DNA of 64,000 nucleotides from Halomonas halodenitrificans DSM 735 (GCF_000620045.1 NZ_JHVH01000020.1:1-64000); one strand, 5' to 3'. Shown: positions 1 to 9,808, counted from the stretch's first letter. The notes: generated by a model not told the origin, from the letters alone. A program made the numbers and translations.

Positions 1-335
1 TGGGTTCGCCACGGTCGACGACGCCCGTGAGTGGGTGGCCAGCTTCGTGCAGTGGTACAACCACGAGCATCGCCACAGCGGGATCCGCCTGGTGACACCG
101 GCACAGCGACATGCTGGCGAGGATACCGGCGTGCTGGCAAAGCGGCATGCCATCAATCAGGCAGCGCGTGCGGCCAACCCCGCTCGTTGGAGCGGCAAGA
201 CCCGCAATTGGACGCCGATTGGCACCGTGTCTCTTAACCCGGAGCGGGAGCTCCAGGTCACCGTCGCTGAACCGGAAAAACAGGTGGCCTGAATGATCTC
301 AGAGGCGACAGATTTCTTGACAACTACCGGAGGGG
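1..335 (+). mobile_element. Right end of an IS3-type insertion sequence, continuing beyond the left edge
   Basis: The end of a transposase frame is followed by about 40 non-coding bases (293-335) that must contain the terminal inverted repeat. Immediately beyond this, the reading frame of the RNase J-like gene on the other strand begins without its expected C-terminus. The exact tip of the element cannot be fixed because the left end lies outside the window. The junction is placed at about 325-335, where the stop codon of the interrupted gene appears to be supplied by the element. The family is assigned from the transposase only. Confidence 0.7.
2..292 (+). CDS. IS3-family transposase OrfB, C-terminal part (5' end outside window)
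   Basis: This frame is open from the window edge to a TGA at 290-292. It encodes the last third of an integrase-type (DDE, rve superfamily) transposase. The segment WYNHEHRHSGI followed by TPAQRH is the typical C-terminal block of IS3 OrfB proteins, just after the last catalytic glutamate. The tail NPERW/WSGKTRNW-like region and the final basic and polar residues also fit IS3-group enzymes. The DD(35)E residues themselves lie outside the window, so activity cannot be judged. It is read as the right-hand end of an element that inserted into the adjacent RNase J-like gene. Confidence 0.85.
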   Translation, partial: GFATVDDAREWVASFVQWYNHEHRHSGIRLVTPAQRHAGEDTGVLAKRHAINQAARAANPARWSGKTRNWTPIGTVSLNPERELQVTVAEPEKQVA

Positions 336-1589
336 CGCCTGGATGCCCAGTTCCTCGGCGATGTCGCGGTGGGCCTGCTGATGGCGTGGCTCGCCGTGTA
401 CCGGCAGCAGGTAGCGGGGCCGTATCCAGCCATAGAGGGTGCGCAGTTCATCCTGGGCCGGATGCCCCGAGGCGTGCAGTTCGGGGTGATTGAACTCGTC
501 GAGGACCTCGACGCCCTGATGGCGAAGCCCCTTCTTGAGGCGTTCGATCAGCAGCTCATTGCCGGGGATCGCCTTGGCCGAGAAGATCACGCTGTCGCCG
601 GGCCCCAGTTCCAGAGAACGGTGTCGGCCACGCGCCAGTCGCTGGAGGGCGGCGCGTGATTCGCCCTGGCTGCCGGTGGCGATCACCAGCACCTCCTCGG
701 GGGGCAGATAGCCCAGGTCGCTGCTGGGCACCAGGGGGGGAAAGTCGTCCAGGTAGCCGAGGCCGCGGGCGATCGCCACCATGCGCTCCATGGAGCGTCC
801 CATCAGGCTGACTCGGCGTCCGCAGCGCTCGGCGGCGCGGCCGATGGCCAGTATCCGGGCCAGATTGCTGGCGAAGCAGGAGACGATGACGCGGCCCTCG
901 CAGCGGGCGATGGTGTGTGCCAGGGCCCTGGCGACCTCGCCCTCGCTGCGTGAGTCGCCGGGCAGCGGGGCGTTGGTGGAATCGCCGACGACCAGGTCCA
1001 CCGGGGCCAGGGCGCGAAAGGTCGTCGGGGAGATCGGCGCGCCGAGCAGCGGGTCCGGGTCAAGCTTCCAGTCGCCGGTATGCAGTACGCGATGCTCCCC
1101 GACGGCGATCAGCAGCGAGCAGCTCTCGGGGATGGAATGGGTCACCGGCAGGAAGCGCAGGGTGAAGGGGCCCGTCTCCATGGCCTCGCCGGGTTCGATC
1201 ACCCGAATGGCGTCGGTGACGAGGCCCCGCTCGTTGAACTTGGCGCGCAGCAGGCCGGCCGCCAGGGGGGTGGCGTGGATGGGGCAGCCCCATTTCGGCC
1301 ACAGCCAGGCAGCGGCACCGATATGATCCTCGTGACCATGGGTGATGACCAGCGCCCGGGGCACGATGTCCAGCGCGTCCAGGGTGCTCGGGTTGGGCAC
1401 CTGCAGCGGCGAATCGGGGAGGTCCTGGCGGATCATCATGCCGCAGTCCACTGCGATCCAGACAGCCTCCGGGCCCTCACCGTGGCCGTAGAGGCTGAGG
1501 TTCATGCCGATCTCGCCACAGCCGCCCAGCGGCAAGAAGCGCAGGGGAGGGCGTCGTCGGGGGCGGATCTGGACTCGGGGCTTGAGCAT
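324..1589 (-). CDS. RNase J-like metallo-beta-lactamase/beta-CASP protein, 3' end cut off by the IS
   Basis: Members of this family are zinc-dependent ribonucleases or related hydrolases. The N-terminus has the GGCGEIGMN block, and the metal motif HGHEDH lies at residues 84-89. Further on are THSIPES, HTGDWK, GDSTN, a beta-CASP region (SCFASNLAR, GRSM, ATGSQGE) and a late PVHGE motif, all in the order found in RNase J. The chosen ATG at 1589 removes 21 non-conserved residues and has an AGGAAG upstream. The product is about 421 residues and stops just after LGIQAPLR. RNase J relatives continue past the PVHGE region, so the C-terminus has probably been lost to the insertion sequence on its left; the stop codon looks IS-derived. 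Whether the shortened protein still works is unknown. Confidence 0.85.
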   Translation of the reverse strand: MLKPRVQIRPRRRPPLRFLPLGGCGEIGMNLSLYGHGEGPEAVWIAVDCGMMIRQDLPDSPLQVPNPSTLDALDIVPRALVITHGHEDHIGAAAWLWPKWGCPIHATPLAAGLLRAKFNERGLVTDAIRVIEPGEAMETGPFTLRFLPVTHSIPESCSLLIAVGEHRVLHTGDWKLDPDPLLGAPISPTTFRALAPVDLVVGDSTNAPLPGDSRSEGEVARALAHTIARCEGRVIVSCFASNLARILAIGRAAERCGRRVSLMGRSMERMVAIARGLGYLDDFPPLVPSSDLGYLPPEEVLVIATGSQGESRAALQRLARGRHRSLELGPGDSVIFSAKAIPGNELLIERLKKGLRHQGVEVLDEFNHPELHASGHPAQDELRTLYGWIRPRYLLPVHGEPRHQQAHRDIAEELGIQAPLR

Positions 1590-1662
1590 CGCGGAGGAGG
1601 CTTCCTGATATATGACGCTTTCACTATACGGGAAGGCCACCGGGGGCCACAACGCGCCGACG

Positions 1663-2424
1663 CTAGTTCACGCCCTCCGGCGACGCCTGGGTGGCGAGTA
1701 CCTTGCGCAGGAAGTTCCGGGTGCGCGGATCCCGGGGAGTTCCGAAGAGCTGGTCGGGGGGACCCTGTTCCACGATGCGTCCCCCTTCCATGAAGATCAC
1801 CCGATCCGCCACGTCCCTGGCGAAGCTCATCTCATGGGTGACGACCAGCATGGTCTGGCGTTCCCTGGCCAGCTGCTTCATCAGCTCCAGGACCTCCTCG
1901 ACCCACTCGGGGTCCAGCGATGAGGTGGGCTCGTCGAAGAGAATGACCTCGGCCTGGGCCGCCATGGCGCGGCCGATCCCGACGCGCTGCTGCTGTCCCC
2001 CGGACAGGGAGGCGGGGTAGGCGTCGGCCTTGTCGGCCAGCCCGATGCGCTCCAGGATCTCCCGGGCGCGTGCATGGGCCTTCTCCTTGGGCCAGCGGTT
2101 GACCACGATCAGCCCCTCGGCGATGTTCTCCAGTGCGGTCTTGTTGGCAAAGAGTGCGTAGTTCTGGAACACGAAGGCGGTTCGCCGCCGTGCTGTCAGG
2201 ATATCGCGCCGACTGGCCCGGGTGACATCGACGTCGAGATCGCCGATGGTCAGGCGGCCGGCGTCCGGGCGCTCGAGGAAGTTCAGGCAGCGCAGCAGCG
2301 TCGACTTGCCGGTGCCGGAGGGGCCGATGACCACGATGATCTCGCCCTGCTCGATGGCCAGGTCGATGCCGTCGAGCACCGCGGCCCCGCCGAAGCGCTT
2401 GATGAGTCCTGCTACCTTGATCAT
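1663..2424 (-). CDS. Polar amino-acid ABC transporter ATP-binding protein (GlnQ/TcyN type)
   Basis: This is the cytoplasmic ATPase of an amino-acid importer. The Walker A GPSGTGKST is at residues 34-42, the signature LSGGQQQR begins near residue 139, Walker B is ILFDEPTSSLDP, and the switch histidine is in VVTHEMSFA. The length of 253 residues is normal for the PAAT subfamily. The start codon overlaps the permease stop as ATGA, so the two are translationally coupled. It is the last gene of a three-gene operon (binding protein, permease, ATPase) read leftward. The closest functional guess is cystine or another polar amino acid, by resemblance to FliY-YecS-YecC. The substrate is inferred. Confidence 0.93.
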   Translation of the reverse strand: MIKVAGLIKRFGGAAVLDGIDLAIEQGEIIVVIGPSGTGKSTLLRCLNFLERPDAGRLTIGDLDVDVTRASRRDILTARRRTAFVFQNYALFANKTALENIAEGLIVVNRWPKEKAHARAREILERIGLADKADAYPASLSGGQQQRVGIGRAMAAQAEVILFDEPTSSLDPEWVEEVLELMKQLARERQTMLVVTHEMSFARDVADRVIFMEGGRIVEQGPPDQLFGTPRDPRTRNFLRKVLATQASPEGVN

Positions 2425-3095
2425 CGGCGATAGGCCTCGTTAAGTCGGGTTTCCAGGCGCCGCTGGAACCAGGCCAGCAGCTCGACGATGACCCAGTAGA
2501 AGATGGCCACGGTGATAAAGGCCTCGAAGTAGAGGAAGCTGCCGGCGGCCTCCTTCTGGGTGGCGCCCATCAGCTCGGTAACGCCCAGGGTGAAGGCAAG
2601 GGACGTGGCCTTGATCATGTCGATGAAGTAGTTCATGAGCGTGGGGACGGCGACCCGCGTCGCCTGGGGGAGCACGATGCGCCGCATCAGCTGGCCGTTG
2701 GTCATGCCGATGGACAGCGCCGCCTCCGTCTGACTGCGGTCGACACCGACGATGGCGGCACGGATGGACTCCGCCATGTAGGCCGAGAAGTGCAGGGTCA
2801 GGCCCATGATGGTGGCGGTGATGCCATTGATCTGGGTCAGGAAGGCCAGCAACTGCGGCAGGCCGTAGTAGAACAGGAACAGCTGTACCAGCAGCGGCGT
2901 GCCGCGAAAGAAGGAGATGAACAGCAGGGTGGCGGCATTCAGGCCCGGGATCCGCAGGACGCGGATCACGGCGAGGCCACAGGCGAGCGCCAGGGCCAGC
3001 ACCATCCCTGCCGCGGCCATCTCCAGGGTCAACGGCAGGTAGCGCATCAGGATGGGGGCGAGCCCCAGCATGTAGTCGAGGTCGAGTAGTGACAT
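2421..3095 (-). CDS. Polar amino-acid ABC transporter permease (TcyL/YecS type)
   Basis: This is the inner-membrane subunit of the same importer. It has several hydrophobic helices, and the cytoplasmic coupling loop is visible as ESIRAAIVGVDRSQTEAALSIG, the EAA motif of the His/Glu/Gln permease family. The stretch FFRGTPLLVQLF before it is equally typical. The ATG at 3095 is preferred to an upstream in-frame ATG at 3143, which would overlap the binding-protein gene and add a basic, non-conserved leader. The protein is 224 residues. A single permease gene suggests a homodimer, as in cystine systems. Confidence 0.92.
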   Translation of the reverse strand: MSLLDLDYMLGLAPILMRYLPLTLEMAAAGMVLALALACGLAVIRVLRIPGLNAATLLFISFFRGTPLLVQLFLFYYGLPQLLAFLTQINGITATIMGLTLHFSAYMAESIRAAIVGVDRSQTEAALSIGMTNGQLMRRIVLPQATRVAVPTLMNYFIDMIKATSLAFTLGVTELMGATQKEAAGSFLYFEAFITVAIFYWVIVELLAWFQRRLETRLNEAYRR

Positions 3096-3112
3096 GAGAG
3101 CCGCTCGGCACC

Positions 3113-3868
3113 TTAGAGGCGGGTGACGTCGGTGCCGAACCACTCTTCCGAAAACGTCTGCAATGTGCCTGATTCGCGCAGAGTGTCCAGGGCGGTATCG
3201 ACCCGGTCACGCAGGGCACGGCCTTCCTTGGTATCCCGGAAGGGCAGGGCGTTGCGGATCTCGGAGAACGGCGTTCCGGCCAGCGCCAGGGGCATCGGCT
3301 TGTCCTTGATGACCTGGCTGGCACTTATCCTGTCCATGACGAAGGCGTCGACGCGGCCCAGGGCGGTATCCTGTTCGATATTGCTTTCATAGGTGCGAAT
3401 ATCGATCTCGTCGGCATAGGGGAGTTCGCGCAGCAGCTCCTCATAGTTGGAGCCGAGGTTGACGGCCACGGTCTTGCCCTTCAGGTCCTCGACGGACTGG
3501 ACCGCCTCGTTGCCCTCCTTGATCACGACCTGGGCACCGTCGTAGACGTAGGGCTCGGTGAAGGCGTACTTGGCGCTACGCTCCTCGGTAATGGTGATCT
3601 GATTGGCAATGGTGTCGATCCGTCCGGATTCGAGCATGCCGAACAGCCCGGAGAAGCTGGCCGTGACGAACTCGACCTCGACCCCCATCTCCTCGGCGAT
3701 GGCCTCCAGGACATCCACCTCGAAGCCCTGGAGCTCGTCCTGCTCGACGAAGGTGAAGGGGAAGTAGCTGCCGGACATGCCGACCTTGATGACATCAGCG
3801 TCTGCCTGGGCCTGGCCGGCGGCGAGAATGCCTGCGGCCAGGGCGGCGAGGGTAATATGCTTGAGCAT
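3113..3868 (-). CDS. Polar amino-acid ABC transporter periplasmic binding protein (cystine-type)
   Basis: This is a type II periplasmic binding protein (SBP_bac_3) of 251 residues. It starts with a short basic and hydrophobic signal peptide, likely cleaved after the AQA/ADA region near residue 22. Landmarks are SYFPFTF, GFEVDVLEAIAEEMG, the GRIDTIANQITIT block and FTEPYVYDGAQ. The order matches FliY/TcyA cystine-binding proteins. GGGAG stands seven bases before the ATG at 3868. It is the first gene of the leftward operon, and the A+T-rich stretch at about 3930-3985, shared with the divergent purU, must hold its promoter. The substrate is inferred from resemblance. Confidence 0.92.
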   Translation of the reverse strand: MLKHITLAALAAGILAAGQAQADADVIKVGMSGSYFPFTFVEQDELQGFEVDVLEAIAEEMGVEVEFVTASFSGLFGMLESGRIDTIANQITITEERSAKYAFTEPYVYDGAQVVIKEGNEAVQSVEDLKGKTVAVNLGSNYEELLRELPYADEIDIRTYESNIEQDTALGRVDAFVMDRISASQVIKDKPMPLALAGTPFSEIRNALPFRDTKEGRALRDRVDTALDTLRESGTLQTFSEEWFGTDVTRL

Positions 3869-4090
3869 GACGTGCTCCCGTGTAATGGCTTGAAGGGTGG
3901 TGGGCCATGAGGGCGACGGTGTTTAAGGGTGACCAAAATAAAGAATAAGGGTGTTAAATTCAAATAGCGTTTGGTTATTAAATGCTTTGCCACCGGCTAT
4001 CGCCCTTCTTCAGCCCAATCGCGGAGGCGTGCCGGAATCCGCTGTTTTCGCTACACTGTCGCGCCCGCAATACCCAGCCTGGAGCCTCTG

Positions 4091-4945
4091 ATGTCACATT
4101 ACTACCGCCTGGTGGTTTCCTGTCCCGACCGCGTGGGGATCGTGTCCCGTGTCTCCGGCTTTATCGCCGGGCACGGCGGCTCGATCACCGAGGCCAGCCA
4201 GCACTCCGATCTGGAGACGGGACGCTTCTTCATGCGCTACGAGATCCTGGCCGGCTCCATTGGCATGCCGCCCGAGACGCTGCGTGAGGCCTTTGCGCCC
4301 ATTGCCGAGGAGTTCGACATGACCTGGGCACTGACCGATACCCGTCAACGGCCACGGGTGGTGCTGATGGTATCGAAGGAGTCCCACTGCCTGGTAGACC
4401 TGCTCTACCGGTGGAGCACCGGTGAATTCGATTGCGAGATCGCGGCGGTTGTCTCCAATCACGAGACCATGCGTGGCCTGGTGGTGTGGCATGGAATACC
4501 CTATCACCATGTGCCGATACCGCCGGACGAGAAGCAGGCCGCCTTCGCGGCGGTGGAGCAGCGGGTCGAGGAGCTGCGAGCCGACTGCATCGTGCTGGCG
4601 CGCTACATGCAGATCCTGCCCCCGGCGTTGTGCGAGCGCTATGCCGGCCGCGTGATCAATATCCACCATAGCTTCTTGCCCAGCTTCGCCGGGGCCAGGC
4701 CCTATCATCAGGCCTATGAGCGTGGGGTCAAGTTGATCGGTGCCACCTGCCATTATGTTACCGCCGAGCTCGATGCCGGGCCGATCATCGAACAGGACAT
4801 TCATCGGGTCAGCCACTGCCATACGCCCGATGACCTGGTGCGTTTCGGCCGCGACGTGGAGAAGGCGGTGCTGGCTCGGGGCCTGCGCTGGCATCTCGAG
4901 GATCGCGTACTGATCCACGGTAACAAGACCGTGGTCTTCGCCTGA
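4091..4945 (+). CDS. purU: Formyltetrahydrofolate deformylase
   Basis: PurU hydrolyses 10-formyltetrahydrofolate to formate and tetrahydrofolate. This supplies formate to PurT and balances the one-carbon pool. The protein is 284 residues. An N-terminal ACT domain (about 1-85) opens with YRLVVSCPDRVGIVSRVSGF. A formyltransferase-fold domain follows, with the NIHHSFLP motif (catalytic Asn and His) and GATCHYVTAELDAGPII, which carries the catalytic Asp. A longer reading frame exists upstream, but the ATG at 4091 begins exactly at the family N-terminus and has GGAG before it. The next gene follows after 12 bases and may be co-transcribed. Confidence 0.96.
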   Translation: MSHYYRLVVSCPDRVGIVSRVSGFIAGHGGSITEASQHSDLETGRFFMRYEILAGSIGMPPETLREAFAPIAEEFDMTWALTDTRQRPRVVLMVSKESHCLVDLLYRWSTGEFDCEIAAVVSNHETMRGLVVWHGIPYHHVPIPPDEKQAAFAAVEQRVEELRADCIVLARYMQILPPALCERYAGRVINIHHSFLPSFAGARPYHQAYERGVKLIGATCHYVTAELDAGPIIEQDIHRVSHCHTPDDLVRFGRDVEKAVLARGLRWHLEDRVLIHGNKTVVFA

Positions 4946-4957
4946 GGGGAGAGAATC

Positions 4958-5629
4958 ATGTCCTTCGCCGAGCCGGTACTGGCTCACTGGCTGCTGGTAG
5001 TGACCAGCCTGGTGGCCTTCGTCGTCCTGGGGCTGGCGCTGGCCCAGCGCCCCTGGCGGTTGCTGCTGGCCGATACCGGGCTGCAGCACCGCTGGCTGGC
5101 CGCCACCGTGGCGGTACTGCTGATGTGGCAGCTGCGCGCCCAGGCGGTGGACTGGCTGACCCTGCACCTGATGTTTACCGCGCTGCTGGTGCTGGTGTTC
5201 AAGGCGCCCCTGGCGCTGCTTTCCCTGCTGCTGGTCAACCTGGCGATGGTGGTGACCGGCCGGGTGGACTGGACCCTGCTGGGGATCAATCTGCTGGTGA
5301 CCGGTGTCATGCCGGCACTGACCATGGTGATCATCTGGCGACTGGTGGATCGTTTCCTGCCCGATAACCTGATGGTGTTTCTGTTTGTCTGCGGCTTCTT
5401 CGGCGCCGCGCTCTCCTCGCTTGCCGCGGGGCTTGCCGCGGTGGGGCTGATGCGGCTCGGGGCCAATGATGCCTACGCCCTCTATCAGGCGCTGGAGTAT
5501 GCGCGTTTCCTGCCGCTGCTGATGCCTTCCGAGGCGTTTATCACCGGTATGCTGTTGAGCATCCTGCTGGTCTATCACCCGGGCTGGGTGGCGACCTTCA
5601 ATGACCACCGCTATATCGACACCAAGTAG
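4958..5629 (+). CDS. CbiM-like energy-coupling-factor permease family membrane protein
   Basis: This is a 223-residue integral membrane protein with six or seven hydrophobic helices. It resembles the CbiM-like proteins of pseudomonads and halomonads, with a VYHPGW/TFNDHRYID type C-terminus and a central LVDRFLPDNLMVFLFVCGFFGAAL segment. True CbiM is the S-component of cobalt importers. No CbiN, CbiQ or CbiO partner is seen here, so the substrate and even the transport role remain open. A strong AGGGGAGA stands before the ATG. It lies between purU (12 bases) and the MATE gene (5 bases), which implies one operon. Confidence 0.7.
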   Translation: MSFAEPVLAHWLLVVTSLVAFVVLGLALAQRPWRLLLADTGLQHRWLAATVAVLLMWQLRAQAVDWLTLHLMFTALLVLVFKAPLALLSLLLVNLAMVVTGRVDWTLLGINLLVTGVMPALTMVIIWRLVDRFLPDNLMVFLFVCGFFGAALSSLAAGLAAVGLMRLGANDAYALYQALEYARFLPLLMPSEAFITGMLLSILLVYHPGWVATFNDHRYIDTK

Positions 5630-5634
5630 GTTCC

Positions 5635-6999
5635 ATGAGCACTTTCTCCACCGCCTCGCCGCGGCGCCCGGTCCGCCGCGAGCTGCTGGACGGCCCCATC
5701 GCCGCCACCCTGCTGCGCAAGACCCTGCCGGTGATCGGCGGCATGATCGCCATGATGAGCTTCAACCTGGTGGATACCTGGTTCATCTCCCGGCTGGGCA
5801 CCGAGCCGCTGGCGGCGGTGTCATTCACCTTCCCGGTGGTGTTTACCGTGATCAGCCTGGCCATTGGCCTGGGTATCGGCACCTCGGCGGTCGTGGCGCG
5901 ACAGCTGGGGCGCGGCGAGTTCGACACCGTGCGTCGCCGAGCCACCGATGCTGCCTTGCTGGCGCTGGGGGTCGGCCTGATCATGACCCTGCTCGGCCTG
6001 ACGACCCTCGAACCGCTGTTTCGGCTGCTGGGCGCCGATGACATCCTGATGCCGCATATCCGTGACTACATGGGGGTCTGGTACTTCGGTGCCGCCGTGG
6101 TGATCATCCCGCGAGTGCTCAACAGCCTGCTGCGCGCCCATGGCAATACGGCGACCCAGGGGCTGATGATGGCGTTGGCCGCCGTGTCCAATGTATTGCT
6201 GGACTGGCTGCTGATCTTCGGCGCGGGGCCGCTACCGGCCATGGGCGTCTCCGGTGCGGCCCTGGCCACGGTACTCAGCTGGGGATTGATGGCGGTGGCC
6301 CTGGTCTTCCAGCGTGAACTGCGTGGCTTGTTCGACCTGGCCGGCCTGACGCGACACGGGCTCCTCGAATCCTGGCGCGAGCTGGGGCGTATCGCCGGTC
6401 CCGCGGCGCTGACCAGCGTCTTCACCCCGCTGGCCATGGGATTGCTGACGCGCATTGTTGCCGGTCACGGTCACGATGCCGTGGCCGGCTTCGGCGTCGG
6501 CACCCGCCTCGAGGCTTTCGCCCAGATCGCCGTGCTGGGGCTCTCCATGACCCTCTCGCCGCTGATCAGTCAGAACGCCGGGGCCGGTCAGTATGCGCGA
6601 GTGCGCCGCGCCATCTTCGGCTGCTTCGCCTTCGTGCTGGCCTGGCAGCTGCTGGTCTGGGGGCTGCTGCAGGCGCTGGCCCCCTGGCTGGTGGACGCCT
6701 ACGCCGAGCGCGAGGCGGTCGGCGAGGTACTGCGACACTTCCTGTGGCTGGTGCCCCTGGGGCTCGGGGCCCAGGGCGTGGTGATCCTGTCGATTTCCTC
6801 GTGCAATGCCCTGCATCGTCCGGCCCGGGCCATGCGTCTCTCGGTGGTGCGGCTCTTCGTGCTCAGCGTGCCCCTGGCCTGGCTGGGAGGGCGCCTGGCC
6901 GACACCACCGGGGTCTTCGTCGGCATGCTCACGGCCAATCTGCTGACGGCTCTGGTCGCCTGGTGGCAGATTCGCGTGGTGCTCGCGCGTTATCGCTAG
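5635..6999 (+). CDS. MATE-family multidrug/toxin efflux transporter
   Basis: This is a cation-coupled drug and metabolite exporter of 454 residues with about twelve hydrophobic helices arranged as two similar halves. The N-terminal block P(V)IGGMIAMMSFNLVDTWFISRLGTEPLAA is diagnostic of MATE proteins. The second half repeats the pattern around GVGTRLEAFAQIAVLGLSMTLSPLI. The start at 5635 lies five bases after the stop of the CbiM-like gene and has a weak AGGT before it, so translation probably depends on the upstream gene. The substrate cannot be deduced. Confidence 0.93.
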   Translation: MSTFSTASPRRPVRRELLDGPIAATLLRKTLPVIGGMIAMMSFNLVDTWFISRLGTEPLAAVSFTFPVVFTVISLAIGLGIGTSAVVARQLGRGEFDTVRRRATDAALLALGVGLIMTLLGLTTLEPLFRLLGADDILMPHIRDYMGVWYFGAAVVIIPRVLNSLLRAHGNTATQGLMMALAAVSNVLLDWLLIFGAGPLPAMGVSGAALATVLSWGLMAVALVFQRELRGLFDLAGLTRHGLLESWRELGRIAGPAALTSVFTPLAMGLLTRIVAGHGHDAVAGFGVGTRLEAFAQIAVLGLSMTLSPLISQNAGAGQYARVRRAIFGCFAFVLAWQLLVWGLLQALAPWLVDAYAEREAVGEVLRHFLWLVPLGLGAQGVVILSISSCNALHRPARAMRLSVVRLFVLSVPLAWLGGRLADTTGVFVGMLTANLLTALVAWWQIRVVLARYR

Positions 7000-7042
7000 C
7001 CGATTTTTAGCGATGGGGACTTGGCAGGGCAGGGTTTCTGTT

Positions 7043-7063
7043 CTACATTTAGTTAAAATGTAG
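7043..7063. promoter_or_regulatory. Perfect inverted repeat upstream of gcdH (operator candidate)
   Basis: CTACATTT at 7043-7050 is mirrored by AAATGTAG at 7056-7063 with a five-base spacer. It lies 36 bases before the gcdH start in an A+T-rich stretch that stands out from the G+C-rich surroundings. The size and position fit a dimeric repressor or LysR-type activator site. No regulator gene is next to it in the window. Confidence 0.4.
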
Positions 7064-7098
7064 ATATTAAAGCATCACCACGCCACCGAGGATTCCGC

Positions 7099-8280
<1,182 letters not shown>

Positions 8281-8310
8281 GCCGGTAGGTCACATGACAT
8301 GCGTCTGACG

Positions 8311-8499
8311 AGGGCGCCGGGAACCAGCTGAAGGAGAGGTCCTACGCCAGGGGTGAGGAGCACTGCTCCGAACGGGCGGGCCAAGGATGGCCCGCACCGG
8401 CCCTGCAAGCGGCGCAGGATGCGAGAGCGCCGCAGGGCGTCGGTAGCGTACAGGGACGTATTCACAGCGCCTCCCCGCAAGCTGGTTGCCGGATCAGCC
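8311..8499 (-). repeat. Structured dispersed repeat, copy A
   Basis: Read on the minus strand, this roughly 189-base block is closely similar to the block at 10801-10990, which is on the plus strand. The similarity covers the start (GGCTGATCCGGC versus GGCTGATCTGGC) and a strictly shared core, GGCGCTGTGAATACGTCC. It also continues through at least two hairpins. Both copies keep the stems at 8376-8395 and 8357-8369 even where the bases differ. The block fills most of the gap between gcdH and the CoA-transferase gene. It contains a short open frame starting GTGAATACG, but I see no reason to call it a gene. Confidence 0.75.
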
Positions 8500-8531
8500 C
8501 GAGTGAGCCGAGAGTGAGCAAGGAGCTCGAA

Positions 8532-9737
8532 ATGAGTGGACCGCTTGAGGGCATCACGGTGCTCGATATGTCGCGGGTGCTGGCGGGCCCCTGGGCGGGC
8601 CAGCTGCTCGCCGACCTGGGTGCCCGGGTCATCAAGGTCGAACACCCCCAGCGCGGCGATGATACGCGTGGCTGGGGCCCTCCCTGGCTGGCCGAGGAGA
8701 GCGAGCGCGACAGGGTCGCCGCCTATTATCTCTGTGCCAATCGAGGCAAGCACTCCCTGGCCGTGGATATCGCCTCCGAACAGGGCCAGGCACTGGTGCA
8801 CAAGCTGGCCGAGGGCGCCGATATCCTGCTCGAGAACTTCAAGGTCGGCGGCCTGGCCAAGTACGGCCTCGACTACGCCAGCCTGAAGGCGCTCAATCCG
8901 CGGCTGATCGGCTGCTCGATCACCGGCTTCGGCCAGGATGGTCCCTACGCCCATCGTGCCGGTTATGACTTCATGATCCAGGCCATGGGCGGGCTGATGA
9001 GCCTCACCGGTGACGCCGATGCCCAGCCGATGAAGACCGGGGTGGCGATCACCGATGTGATGACGGGGCTCTACGCCACCGTCGGCGTCCTCGCCGCGCT
9101 CCAGGAGCGAAACCGCACCGGCGTGGGGCGTCACGTGGACGTGGCGCTGCTCGATGTCCAGGTGGCGACGCTGGCCAACCAGGCGCTCAACGTGCTGGTC
9201 AGCGGCAACGATCCGGATCGTCATGGCAACGCCCATCCCAATATCGTGCCCTATCAGGCCTTCGCCTGTGCCGACGGTCACCTGGTACTGACCGTGGGCA
9301 ACGACGCCCAGTTCTCCCGCCTGGCCGCCCTGCTGGGACGGCCGGAGTGGGCCCGGGATCCTGCCTATGCCACCAACGCCGCCCGGGTCGGCAACCGTGA
9401 GGTGCTGGTTCCCATGATCCAGGCGATCCTGGTGACTCGACCGCGGGACGAATGGCTGGACGAACTGGAGGCCCGCGGCATTCCCGGTGGCCCCATCAAT
9501 ACCCTCAGCGAGGTGTTCGACGACCCCCAGGTGCGGCATCGCGAGATGTATCGCACCCTGCACCGCGATGCGCTGGAGGTGCCTCAGGTGGCCAACCCGC
9601 TGCGCTTCGATGGCGCTTCGGCGACCAGCGAGCTGGCGCCGCCACGCCTGGGTCAGGACAGCGATGCCCTGCTCGCCGAGATGGGCCTTGGCGCCGATGA
9701 TATTGCCAGGCTGAGAAGGGCAGGGGTGGTAAACTAG
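8532..9737 (+). CDS. CaiB/BaiF (class III) CoA-transferase, probably glutarate-type
   Basis: Class III CoA-transferases move CoA between acids through a catalytic aspartate. The N-terminal block GITVLDMSRVLAGPWAGQLLADLGARVIKVE is the family hallmark. NRGKHSLAVDI, LLENFKVGGLAKYGLDY, SITGFGQDGPYAHRAGYDFMIQAMGG and PMKTGVAITDVMTG follow in order; the D in GYDFMIQA is the expected catalytic residue. The ATG at 8532 has AAGGAG six bases upstream, so it is preferred to a GTG 18 bases earlier. Length is 401 residues. Its position after gcdH suggests activation of glutarate with succinyl-CoA (SUGCT-like). That substrate is inferred. Confidence 0.9.
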   Translation: MSGPLEGITVLDMSRVLAGPWAGQLLADLGARVIKVEHPQRGDDTRGWGPPWLAEESERDRVAAYYLCANRGKHSLAVDIASEQGQALVHKLAEGADILLENFKVGGLAKYGLDYASLKALNPRLIGCSITGFGQDGPYAHRAGYDFMIQAMGGLMSLTGDADAQPMKTGVAITDVMTGLYATVGVLAALQERNRTGVGRHVDVALLDVQVATLANQALNVLVSGNDPDRHGNAHPNIVPYQAFACADGHLVLTVGNDAQFSRLAALLGRPEWARDPAYATNAARVGNREVLVPMIQAILVTRPRDEWLDELEARGIPGGPINTLSEVFDDPQVRHREMYRTLHRDALEVPQVANPLRFDGASATSELAPPRLGQDSDALLAEMGLGADDIARLRRAGVVN

Positions 9738-9766
9738 GATTCGGCAGCCAAGCGGCCAGGAAAAAT

Positions 9767-9790
9767 CTCCAGCAGAGTCGTCTGCTGGAG
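9767..9790. terminator. Bidirectional intrinsic terminator between the CoA-transferase gene and ppsR
   Basis: A perfect ten-base stem (CTCCAGCAGA / TCTGCTGGAG) closes a GTCG loop. It is preceded by AAAAA and followed by GTTTCCGTTT, so it can end transcription from both converging genes. Confidence 0.85.
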
Positions 9791-9808
9791 GTTTCCGTTT
9801 AGTATCTT

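Noticed and set aside
4094-5608. A 504-codon open frame on the minus strand
   Set aside because: It lies opposite purU and the CbiM-like gene, which have clear motifs; its His/Gln-rich translation is typical of antisense frames in high-G+C DNA.
8311-8475. A small protein starting GTGAATACG inside repeat copy A (also in copy B)
   Set aside because: The conserved features are hairpins with paired changes; no ribosome-binding site or protein family supports translation.
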